Source: Nocardiopsis alba DSM 43377
GTDB lineage: Bacteria; Actinomycetota; Actinomycetes; Streptosporangiales; Streptosporangiaceae
Assembly: GCF_000341225.1 (NCBI RefSeq)
Contig: NZ_ANAC01000009.1
Coordinates: 62,001-126,000 of the forward strand
Length of the DNA: 64,000 nucleotides
Direction of reading: 5' to 3'
In this document: positions 44,937 through 52,144 of the stretch, piece by piece
Layout: the number at the start of each line of letters is the position of its first letter
Numbering within the stretch: the stretch's first letter is position 1
Notes under the pieces: model-generated
Told to the model about the DNA's origin: nothing
Seen by the model: the letters and a program-made list of their open reading frames with translations, nothing else
Database searches by the model: none
Program-made: the position numbers and the translations under genes

Positions 44937-45908
44937 ATGAAGGCATATGTCGGAATCACCGATACGCGATGGTACGAGTTCCTGGCCGAAAGACCCCATC
45001 TGACCGAGATCAACTTCTGGCGTCCTTCCTCGAACACGTCCTTCAAACGCATAGGCACCGGAGACCTCTTCCTGTTCAAGAGCCGCTATCCGCACAATCG
45101 GATCGTGGGCGGTGCCGTGTTCAGCAGGTTCGCCCAGGTACCGCTCTCCCAGGCATGGGAGGCCTTCGGTGAGGGAAACGGCAGGGCCGGCCTGAACGAG
45201 CTGCGCGAGGCCCTCAACGCTTACCGGACCAAGGAGGGTAAGCCCGCCATCGCCTCAGGCGAGGACCCCGTGATCGGCTGCCTCATGCTTCGAGACCCCG
45301 TCTTCTTCCCCGAGGGCCGGACCCTCGCCCCGCCTCCGCACTTCCCCGGCAACCTGGTCCAGGGCAAGGGCTACGACGACATCCTCCGTGGAGAGCATTC
45401 CTCGTACTTCACCGAGGCCGTCGACCGCATCCTGGCCGCCGATGACCGCTCCCCTCTCGACGACGAACCTCACGCCACCGCCACCTGGGCTCACACCGGC
45501 CCCACCAGAGGCGGCCACGCTCTCGTACGCAGACGGCTGGGGCAGGAAGCCTTCAAACTCGCCCTCGTCGACGCCTACCGGGGACGATGCGCCGTGACGG
45601 GCACCGACGTGCCCCCGGCCCTGGAGGCGGCGCACATCCATCCGGTGGGCAAGGGAGGACTGCACCGCCTCGACAACGGACTACTGCTCCGAGCCGACGT
45701 CCACAAACTCTTCGACTCCGGCTACCTGACGATCACCCCGGAGTCGAAGATCAGAGTGAGCCCTCTCCTCCGGTCCCACCACTTCTCCGCGGCCGAGTAC
45801 TACACCTCACTCGAAGGCGCGACCATCTCCCTGCCGAGCCGACGGGAAGACCACCCCAGCAAAGACGCCCTCTCCTGGCACGGAGAAAGAGTTTTTCTCG
45901 CACGCTGA
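44937..45908 (+). CDS. HNH restriction endonuclease with PUA/EVE-like N-terminal domain
   Basis: The 323-residue protein belongs to the predicted restriction endonucleases of COG3440 type. The N-terminal region (about 1-140) reads AYVGITDTRWYEFLAERPHL and EINFWRPSSNTSFKRIGTGD, then LFLFKSRYPHNRIVGGAVFS, the pattern of a PUA/EVE-like reader domain. The C-terminal HNH nuclease (about 205-275) has RGRCAVTGTDVPPALEAAHI, HPVGKGG, LDNGLLLRADVHKLFDSGYL. Reader-HNH fusions cut DNA carrying modified bases, so this is probably a type IV restriction enzyme. It appears to have a leaderless mRNA. A hairpin follows at 45933-45962. Confidence 0.85.
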   Translation: MKAYVGITDTRWYEFLAERPHLTEINFWRPSSNTSFKRIGTGDLFLFKSRYPHNRIVGGAVFSRFAQVPLSQAWEAFGEGNGRAGLNELREALNAYRTKEGKPAIASGEDPVIGCLMLRDPVFFPEGRTLAPPPHFPGNLVQGKGYDDILRGEHSSYFTEAVDRILAADDRSPLDDEPHATATWAHTGPTRGGHALVRRRLGQEAFKLALVDAYRGRCAVTGTDVPPALEAAHIHPVGKGGLHRLDNGLLLRADVHKLFDSGYLTITPESKIRVSPLLRSHHFSAAEYYTSLEGATISLPSRREDHPSKDALSWHGERVFLAR

Positions 45909-45932
45909 CCCCACCGGAGAAACCGGGGCTCT

Positions 45933-45962
45933 CAGGCCTCTTCTGAAAACCGCAGAGGCCTG
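45933..45962. terminator. Hairpin after the HNH gene
   Basis: CAGGCCTCT (45933-45941) and AGAGGCCTG (45954-45962) are perfect 9-base arms with a 12-base loop. A run of five A follows on the plus strand. Confidence 0.6.
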
Positions 45963-46071
45963 AAAAAGCCACCCTCACGACTCAGCCTTTCAGTCCCGCA
46001 CCCGTCTCACTCCTCGTCGATCCTCGGGCCAGGGTGGTGACCTTCTCATCGCCCATCTGGTCTTTCAATGC

Positions 46072-46695
46072 GTGGACCGCAAGGAGATGAACTCCGACGA
46101 GTACGACTGGGAGGAGGCGGTGGCCCAAGCCGTTCCTCTGACCGCTCGAGTTCTACCGTGGCTCCTACACCATATGGACGCCGCCCACAGTTCCACCGCT
46201 CCGGCCTCCATCACCCGTATCCTTTCCGACCCGAAGCTCTGTCGTGATCTGGTCTCGCTCACACTCCGCGACCTCCGCTCCGGTTCGGAAGCGCCACCCG
46301 TGTCCACGGATTACCGGGCGAAAGCCCATCAGCGGCCACGCAAGCCCCGGCGCCCCAACAGCGCGACCATTCTGTTGAACGCCGGTGAGCTGGGGCCCGG
46401 TACCCCCTTGGAATTCCGGCCGCTGAACAATACGGAGGAGGCCGCACTACGCGACTGGCTCACAGAGGATGATCGTAGGTCGAGGGCGACTTGGACGAAC
46501 AATCGCCGGTACTCGCTGCTGTGGGAGTTCGACGGTAAGCATCACTCACCCAGTGGCCTGGTGATGACCATGTACGAGCTCGCCGGTTGGGAGGACTCCC
46601 CGGTCGCGGTCCAGGGTCCCGCACGGTGGTACATCGAAGGGGAACGTATGGACCGACGCGCCGAGCGAATCCTCGAGAAACTGGAGGAGGAGTAG
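46072..46695 (+). CDS. RAMA-domain (DUF4357-like) protein next to the HNH enzyme
   Basis: The 207-residue protein has a helical N-terminal half. The C-terminal domain (about 95-190) resembles RAMA, a reader domain found in restriction systems: ATILLNAGELGPGTPLEFRP, RYSLLWEFDGKHHSPSGLVM and the end AVQGPARWYIEGE. RAMA proteins are thought to recognise modified DNA. It follows the HNH gene by 163 bases on the same strand and may work with it. The GTG at 46072 opens the frame; the ATG at 46087 is preceded by AAGGAG that is too close, so the start is uncertain. The assignment is by motif order only. Confidence 0.55.
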   Translation: MDRKEMNSDEYDWEEAVAQAVPLTARVLPWLLHHMDAAHSSTAPASITRILSDPKLCRDLVSLTLRDLRSGSEAPPVSTDYRAKAHQRPRKPRRPNSATILLNAGELGPGTPLEFRPLNNTEEAALRDWLTEDDRRSRATWTNNRRYSLLWEFDGKHHSPSGLVMTMYELAGWEDSPVAVQGPARWYIEGERMDRRAERILEKLEEE

Positions 46696-46699
46696 GGGC

Positions 46700-46728
46700 A
46701 CCGTTCCAGCTCAAGCAGGTGTGATCCC
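46700..46728. repeat. Imperfect 29-bp direct repeat, copy 1
   Basis: ACCGTTCCAG, five bases, then GCAGGTGTGATCCC. The second copy (46850-46878) shares the ends but differs in the middle. The copies are 150 bases apart. Confidence 0.45.
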
Positions 46729-46849
46729 ACAGTGCCCCTGTAACCCGACTGAAGCGGATAAGCCCTGCCCGGGGCGGCGAGCAGCAGGGCCCTACTGCCG
46801 ACCGCCCCGGTTCACGCAATGCCCGCTTCCAGCAGAACGGGCTCGGCTT

Positions 46850-46878
46850 ACCGTTCCAGGACACGTGCAGGTGATCCC
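46850..46878. repeat. Imperfect 29-bp direct repeat, copy 2
   Basis: ACCGTTCCAG, seven bases, then GCAGGTGATCCC; same orientation and length as copy 1. Confidence 0.45.
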
Positions 46879-46906
46879 TGACCCTGGTGCAGACCACGAA
46901 GAGTAG

Positions 46907-47047
46907 GCAGCGCACGCCCACGTCGCTTCCTGCGACTGTGGTGTGGAGACATCGTGTTACGGATGCCTACGCAACTACCGTAACCAACACTTCCACGACC
47001 GACTGCGCCGTGACGCGGCGATCGGCGCGTTGGAGGCTCTTCTGTGA
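46907..47047 (+). pseudogene. C-terminal remnant of a DUF1998/DEAD-box helicase-associated protein
   Basis: The open stretch encodes SCDCGVETSCYGCLRNYRNQ followed by HFHDRLRRDAAIGALEALL and a stop. This is the four-Cys C-terminal signature of DUF1998 proteins (found with DEAD/DEAH helicases such as MrfA and DrmB of DISARM). There is no start codon and a TAG precedes it directly, so only about 46 residues survive. It marks a former large defence or repair gene between the RAMA gene and the catalase. Confidence 0.6.
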
Positions 47048-47362
47048 GGTGTGACCGGGCGACTCTCCCTCGGTGACGAGGGGCCCGATGAGACAGAACC
47101 GCCACGACGCCCACCTCCCCACGTCGGCCCGACAGACACTGAACGTGAGCGGTCGGGTCGGCCAGAGGGGGCGGATCGTTGGTGGGAGGGGGAGGCGGAG
47201 GTCTCTTCTAGGGGGTGGTGGCCGGGTTCGGCCGGCTCGAGGGTGGGGTTCGTCGCGTGGTCGGCGGGGTGGGAGGGGCTCTCGGCTGCGCCCGGTGGGG
47301 TTCAGGGTGTCCCGTGGGGTGGGGACTCCGGGTGTTCGGACAGATTTTCCTCTGCCATAATT

Positions 47363-47375
47363 TGGAATCATTCCA
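47363..47375 (+). promoter_or_regulatory. Fur/CatR-like palindrome in the catalase promoter
   Basis: TGGAATCATTCCA is a perfect palindrome around one base, within an AT-rich stretch ATAATTTGGAATCATTCCAG about 230 bases before the catalase. Fur-family peroxide regulators (FurA, CatR) bind similar sequences in front of actinobacterial catalases. Confidence 0.5.
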
Positions 47376-47605
47376 GAAAAGTGCTTCAATGGCGGCATGC
47401 GCCTGAGCGATGTCGAAGCGGCCCGGAGCGGCTTCGCCATGGCCTGGTGCCCCGCCAGCGGCGCGCGACGCCATGTCCTGGAGGTCCGGTCGGCCGGGGT
47501 CCCGTCATCGACGGGGCCGTGTCCTTCGGTGTCACGAGGCCCGACACCGATCGACCGTGCTTCCACCGCGGCACCGAACGCTTCCCGTCAAGGAACAAGG
47601 AACAC

Positions 47606-49075
47606 ATGTCCCACGACAACACCCAGCCTCTGACCACGGCGAACGGCGCCCCCGTCGCCAATAACCAGAACAGCCTCACCGCGGGTCCCCGCGGCCCGAT
47701 GCTGCTTCAGGACCTGTGGTTCCTGGAGAAGCTCGCCCACTTCGACCGTGAGGTCATCCCCGAGCGTCGTATGCACGCCAAGGGTTCCGGTGCTTTCGGT
47801 ACCTTCACCGTCACCAAGGACATCACCCAGTACACCAAGGCCGCGCTCTTCTCCGAGGTCGGCAAGCAGTCCGAGGTGTTCCTGCGCTTCTCCACCGTCG
47901 CCGGTGAGCGCGGCGCCGCCGACGCCGAGCGTGACATCCGCGGCTTCGCCCTGCGCTTCTACACCGAAGAGGGCAACTGGGACGTCGTCGGTAACAACAC
48001 CCCGGTGTTCTTCTTCCGCGACCCGCTGAAGTTCCCCGACCTGAACCGCGCCGTCAAGCGCGACCCGCGCACCAACATGCGCTCCGCCGAGAACAACTGG
48101 GACTTCTGGACCAACCTCCCCGAGGCTCTGCACCAGGTCACCATCGTCATGTCGGACCGCGGCATCCCCGCGAGCTACCGTCACATGCACGGCTTCGGCT
48201 CGCACACCTTCTCGTTCGTGAACGCCGACAACGAGCGTTTCTGGGTCAAGTTCCACTTCCGGACCCAGCAGGGCATCAAGAACCTGACCGACCAGGAGGC
48301 CGCCGAGGTCATCGCCGAGGACCGCGAGTCCTCGCAGCGCGACCTCTACGACTCCATCGAGAACGGCGACTACCCGAAGTGGACGTTCTACGTCCAGATC
48401 ATGCCCGAGGCGGACGCGGAGAACTACCGCTTCCACCCCTTCGACCTGACCAAGGTCTGGTCGAAGAAGGACTACCCGCTCATCGAGGTCGGCGAGTTCG
48501 AGCTGAACCGCAACCCGGAGAACTACCACGCCGACGTGGAGCAGGCCTCCTTCACCCCGGCCAACCTGGTGCCCGGCATCGGCGTCTCCCCCGACCGCAT
48601 GCTCCAGGGTCGTCTGTTCTCCTACGGTGACGCCGCCCGTTACCGCCTGGGCGTCAACCACCACCAGATCCCGGTGAACTACCCGCGCGCCGCCAAGCTG
48701 GTCAACACCTACCACCGTGACGGTGTCATGCGTGTGGACGGCAACCAGGGTGGGGTCCCCGGCATCGAGCCGAACTCCTACGGTCGCTGGCAGGAGCAGC
48801 CCGCCTACGCCGAGCCGGCGCTGGGTGTGGGTTCGAACGCCGACCGGTTCGACTACCGCGAGGACGACGACAACTACTTCGAGCAGCCCGGTGACCTGTT
48901 CCGCTCGATGAGCGCCGAGCAGCAGCAGGTTCTGTTCGAGAACACCGCGCGTGCGATCGACGGCGCCTCCGACGCCACCATCGAGCGCCACATCGCCAAC
49001 TGCACCAAGGCCGACCCGGCCTACGGTGAGGGCGTGCGCAAGGCCATCGAGGCCAACAAGGCCGGCAAGCTGTAA
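47606..49075 (+). CDS. katA: Monofunctional haem catalase
   Basis: The 489-residue catalase splits hydrogen peroxide to water and oxygen. The distal haem His is in [18 protein letters not shown], the proximal Tyr is in [14 protein letters not shown], and the substrate-channel Asn is in [12 protein letters not shown] and following. The length and lack of a flavodoxin-like tail place it among small-subunit clade catalases. The ATG at 47606 has AAGGAACAAGGAACAC upstream; the frame upstream is open but unconserved. No fur-type gene is adjacent, but a Fur-like palindrome is in the promoter. The next gene is a convergent ankyrin protein. Confidence 0.96.
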   Translation: MSHDNTQPLTTANGAPVANNQNSLTAGPRGPMLLQDLWFLEKLAHFDREVIPERRMHAKGSGAFGTFTVTKDITQYTKAALFSEVGKQSEVFLRFSTVAGERGAADAERDIRGFALRFYTEEGNWDVVGNNTPVFFFRDPLKFPDLNRAVKRDPRTNMRSAENNWDFWTNLPEALHQVTIVMSDRGIPASYRHMHGFGSHTFSFVNADNERFWVKFHFRTQQGIKNLTDQEAAEVIAEDRESSQRDLYDSIENGDYPKWTFYVQIMPEADAENYRFHPFDLTKVWSKKDYPLIEVGEFELNRNPENYHADVEQASFTPANLVPGIGVSPDRMLQGRLFSYGDAARYRLGVNHHQIPVNYPRAAKLVNTYHRDGVMRVDGNQGGVPGIEPNSYGRWQEQPAYAEPALGVGSNADRFDYREDDDNYFEQPGDLFRSMSAEQQQVLFENTARAIDGASDATIERHIANCTKADPAYGEGVRKAIEANKAGKL

Positions 49076-49144
49076 CACCCGGTCTTCGGGCGCCGGGGCG
49101 GGCGTCGCATACGATCCCGCCCCGATCCCCGCGAGTGAACCGAC

Positions 49145-49179
49145 ACGAGCCGCCACGGTCCCCGACCGTGGCGGCTCGT
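49145..49179. terminator. Bidirectional terminator between catalase and ankyrin genes
   Basis: ACGAGCCGCCACGGT (49145-49159) and ACCGTGGCGGCTCGT (49165-49179) form a perfect 15-bp stem. A second hairpin, GGGGCGGG/CCCGCCCC at 49095-49123, lies closer to the catalase stop. Confidence 0.85.
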
Positions 49180-49192
49180 CGTCGTCTCGGGG

Positions 49193-49570
49193 TCAGGGGA
49201 GCAGGTCGGAGCGGCCGAACATCTCGGCCGTGGCGCGGGCGCTGGGCGTGCCCGCGTCGAGGTCGGCTCCGGCGTCGACGAGGGCCTTGACGACGTCGTT
49301 CTCGCCCTTGAAGAGCGCGCCGGCCACCGGTGACTGGTCCCGGTCGTTGCGCAGGTCCACGTCGGCCCCCCGCTCGATCAGGGAGCCGACGGTGTCGTGG
49401 TGGCCGTGGTAGGCGGCGAGCATCAGCAGGGTGTTGCCGTTCTCGTCCTTGGCATCGATGGGAAGGCCGTGGTCGAGGAACTCCAGCAGTTCTCCGGTCT
49501 TGCCCTCCCTCGCCAGGTCCATCGCCAACGCGATGACACGGTTGCTCTGCTCCGGTGAGAGTGCGTTCAT
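49193..49570 (-). CDS. Ankyrin-repeat protein
   Basis: The 125-residue protein has about three ankyrin repeats. These are visible as LLEFLDHGLPIDAKDENGNT and LLMLAAYHGHHDTVGSLIER, GADVDLRNDRDQSPVAGALF, and KGENDVVKALVDAGADLDAG. It has no signal peptide. Small ankyrin proteins commonly neighbour catalase genes; in Pseudomonas AnkB is needed for full catalase KatB activity. Such a supporting role is plausible here. The ATG ending at 49570 has GGAG five bases upstream; ATG at 49579 is the alternative. It is 59 bases after the DUF5685 gene on the same strand. Confidence 0.88.
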   Translation of the reverse strand: MNALSPEQSNRVIALAMDLAREGKTGELLEFLDHGLPIDAKDENGNTLLMLAAYHGHHDTVGSLIERGADVDLRNDRDQSPVAGALFKGENDVVKALVDAGADLDAGTPSARATAEMFGRSDLLP

Positions 49571-49629
49571 GGTCTCCATGCTAGAAGCCGAAGGCCCCGG
49601 GACGTACTTCGTGTCCGGGTGTGTCCGGT

Positions 49630-50946
49630 TCATTCGCAGCAGCTACAGCACTGACAGCAGTTGCAACAGGTACAGCATTCGCAGTAGTCGCACCAGGATC
49701 TTCTGGGCTCGCCGGACCAGGGGCCGGGGTGGGGGTCCCTACAGCAGAACTGGCAGGTGCAGCACATGAGGAGCGCCGCGGCGCAGCCCATGAGCGGGCC
49801 TCTTCGGCGTGGCGGGGACTCCAGGGCGGGCGTCGAGCACGAGCAGCCGGAGCAGCATCCGCCCGACTCGTCGTGGCCCTTGTCGCGCCGACCTCCGCCC
49901 CCTCCCGTGTGGCCGGGCCCGCCGCCGTGTCCGTGGCCGCCGGGGGCACCATGGCCGTGTCCATGGTGCGCGCCCGCCCCATGTCCCTGGTGAGGGCCGT
50001 GAGCGTGACCGGGGTGCCCTTGGGGATGTCCTTGGTGTCCGGGGTGCCCGTGCCGCCCCGGGTGGCCCTGGTGACCGGGGTGACCGTGGTATCCGGCGTG
50101 GGAGAAGGTGCGGTCGACGGCCTTGCCCAGTTCGGTCACCAGGAGTGCGCGCACCAACCGGTCGTCGGTGAACTCCGCCTCGTCCAAGGCCAGGGAGACA
50201 CCGAGGACCGCGTCGTCACAGAGTTCACGGGCCCGGTCGAGGCCGGTACCGGTGGCTGTGAGCGGGTTCCAGGCCCCCTTCTCCAGGTCCTCCTTCCGGT
50301 CCTCGACGGCGTCCAGCAGGTGCGCGATCCTCCCGAACAGACGACCCGCCTCGTGGAGGGCGGCGTGATTGGTCGGGCGGTCGGTGAGGATCGCGGTGTG
50401 CGCGAAGGCCTCCGCGGTGGCCTCCTCGGTGGGGGCGGTCACGGTCAGGACGTCGGTGCCCTCCCCGGCCTCGCGTTCCACTTCGCGTTGGCGGTCGACG
50501 ACGAGGGCCAGGGCGGCTCCATCGAAACCGAGCCCCTCCCCCGAGGTTTGGGCCCCCTGTTGCCACCGTCGGGCGACCCGGCCCGCGACGGCGCGGACCC
50601 CGGGCCTGGCGAAGGCCCCGTCGCCGTCCTCGATGTGGTCTCTGACCTTGGCCGAGGCGAGCATCAAGGAGACCGTCGCGGCAAGGTCCGCTCCGGACCC
50701 CTCCGCGACCCTCGCCGACCGCATGCCGCGCAGCGGGCAGGGCCCGGCCATTCGGCTCCCGGACCGTTCCCGTGACTGGGCCGTGGCCAGGACCGACACC
50801 ACCAGTCCGTCGTGGTTGGTGGCCATACGGGACATCTGGCCGTGCCCGTCGCGTAGGGCCAGGCACAGGCCGCAGAGGTGGGACATCCACTCCTCGGCCA
50901 ACCCGTCGCTCAGACTGTGGCGACAGGGCCGCAGGATTCCGAACAC
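49630..50946 (-). CDS. DUF5685 family protein with His-rich and Cys-rich tail
   Basis: The 438-residue protein matches actinobacterial DUF5685 from the start (MFGILRPCRHSLSDGLAEEW, MSHLCGLCLALRDGHGQ, AGPCPLRGMRSARV) to about residue 285. The helical domain contains several paired Cys and His residues. After that, about 70 residues are Gly-His-Pro repeats (GHPGHQGHPGRHGHPGHQGH). The final 85 residues are very Cys-rich (CCSGCSCS, CCTCQFCC, CDYCECCTCCNCCQCCSCCE). Metal binding by the tail is likely; the cellular role is unknown. The GTG ending at 50946 has GAGGGG nine bases upstream. Confidence 0.8.
   Translation of the reverse strand: MFGILRPCRHSLSDGLAEEWMSHLCGLCLALRDGHGQMSRMATNHDGLVVSVLATAQSRERSGSRMAGPCPLRGMRSARVAEGSGADLAATVSLMLASAKVRDHIEDGDGAFARPGVRAVAGRVARRWQQGAQTSGEGLGFDGAALALVVDRQREVEREAGEGTDVLTVTAPTEEATAEAFAHTAILTDRPTNHAALHEAGRLFGRIAHLLDAVEDRKEDLEKGAWNPLTATGTGLDRARELCDDAVLGVSLALDEAEFTDDRLVRALLVTELGKAVDRTFSHAGYHGHPGHQGHPGRHGHPGHQGHPQGHPGHAHGPHQGHGAGAHHGHGHGAPGGHGHGGGPGHTGGGGGRRDKGHDESGGCCSGCSCSTPALESPPRRRGPLMGCAAALLMCCTCQFCCRDPHPGPWSGEPRRSWCDYCECCTCCNCCQCCSCCE
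49850..50105. repeat. Low-complexity region encoding Gly-His-Pro and Gly-His repeats
   Basis: The plus strand shows repeated GGTGTCC/GGGGTGACC-like units that encode GHPGHQ and HGHGHGAPGG on the minus strand, within the DUF5685 gene. Confidence 0.6.
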
Positions 50947-51190
50947 GATCGTTCCCCTCGTTCTCGTTCCGCTCTCGAGGCGGACTCCGGCAACGGGGTT
51001 CGACTCACACGGAGCCCGGTCGGTTCCGGCCTTCTTCTAGTACCTGGAACCGGCCTCCGCGAGGGTCGTCTCGCCCCGGAATCATGCTGTGACCAGCGGT
51101 GACGAGAGTTGTCCACAGGCCTTCAGCACGCCGGACAGATCTGGTCCATCCTTGAGGGGAAGCCTGTTCCCACACCCCCTGTGAGCGGCG

Positions 51191-52144
51191 ATGATCACCA
51201 CGTTCTTTCCCTCGGACCTCGACCTCTCCCGTTTGGAACGCTCCGCCCTCGAACGAGCCGAACGTCTGGACCTTCCGTGCACGGCGGAGGGCCCCCGGCC
51301 GTCGACCGACCGTCTGCTCGTGGACCACCTACGGCACGAGTACACCGACTACGACCTGGATCGGAGCGCGGCACGACATCGGGCCGCCTGCGAGGCGATA
51401 GGACGCCGCTTCCCCCGTCTGCGCGAGGAGTGCGAGCGCCAGATCGCCCGACGGAGGGTCCGGGAGGAGGAAGAGCGGCTACCGCACGCGCTGTTCGAGG
51501 CGGAGCGTGAACGGGAGCGGGAGCGGCGCCGTGCCCTGGTGGCCGCCTCCCACGAGATGATCCGGACTCTGCACCTCGGGCAGCGGGTGCGGTTCAAGGC
51601 GGGACGGTACCGGTACACCGGTGTGATCCTCGCGTTGGGTCGCTCCAGGGCGACGGTGGCCTACCGTGTCGCCTCCGGACGCGACCGTGATCGGGTGCGA
51701 CTTCTGCACGCCGCCCTGCTCACACCGGTGGAGGACGACGGACCGGAGGAGGGCAGCCCGACCGACCCCGCCCCCTCGGAGCAGCGGTGGGTCCCTCCCC
51801 GGCCCGACGGCCGCCATGTGCCGCGCTCCTCGCCGAGGCTCCGGCAGGGCGTTCCACCGTCGAGGTGCGGGAACGCCCTCTCCGGTCGGCGAGGGTACGG
51901 ACAGGCACATCCTCCTTCGAAGCCTCGGATCACGATGAGGGGGGCCGGCCGAACGCCCCAGGGCAGGGGGCCGACACGGTCGCCCGCGTCCCGAGGTCGA
52001 GGGTTCTCCCGGACCGGGCCCGCTACCTCCGCACACGACCGGCGTCTGCGAGAAGAGGCCGTCCGTCGAGCCCTCGACCCTCCGGGCTTCCCTGTAGCGG
52101 GGTCGCGGACCGCCCACGAGTCGGTACCGCCGGACCTCCCCGGC
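51191..52144 (+). CDS. Conserved-type hypothetical protein, 3' end unresolved
   Basis: The first 200 residues look like a true protein. There is a helical N-terminus (LDLSRLERSALERAERLDLP), a long charged helix (AACEAIGRRFPRLREECERQ, RRVREEEERLPHALFEAERE) and a small beta domain (LHLGQRVRFKAGRYRYTGVI, LALGRSRATVAYRVASGRDR). After about 51790 the translation turns Arg/Pro/Ser-rich. The frame has no stop until 57313, antisense through the next genes; no frame has a stop between about 51690 and 51936. A perfect 10-bp hairpin (AGGGCGTTCC/GGAACGCCCT, 51846-51879) lies inside. I give the end at the convergent gene's stop. No family was recognised. Confidence 0.5.

Larger units (their letters stand above)
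46696..47605. other. Gene-poor region with a decayed DUF1998 fragment, direct repeats and the catalase promoter
   Basis: These 910 bases have no intact gene. They contain two imperfect direct repeats (46700-46728 and 46850-46878), the DUF1998 remnant at 46907-47047, a G-rich stretch around 47150-47330 with many GGTGGG/GGGGTG runs, and the AT-rich catalase promoter with a palindrome at 47363-47375. Confidence 0.6.

Noticed and set aside
46721..46906. 61-residue plus-strand frame ahead of the DUF1998 remnant
   Set aside because: It is in the same frame but is Pro/Cys-rich and does not resemble DUF1998; it spans the second direct repeat.
47397..47633. Possible Fur/CatR gene between the palindrome and the catalase
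   Set aside because: No frame shows Fur motifs such as the Cys pairs or the HHH metal site.
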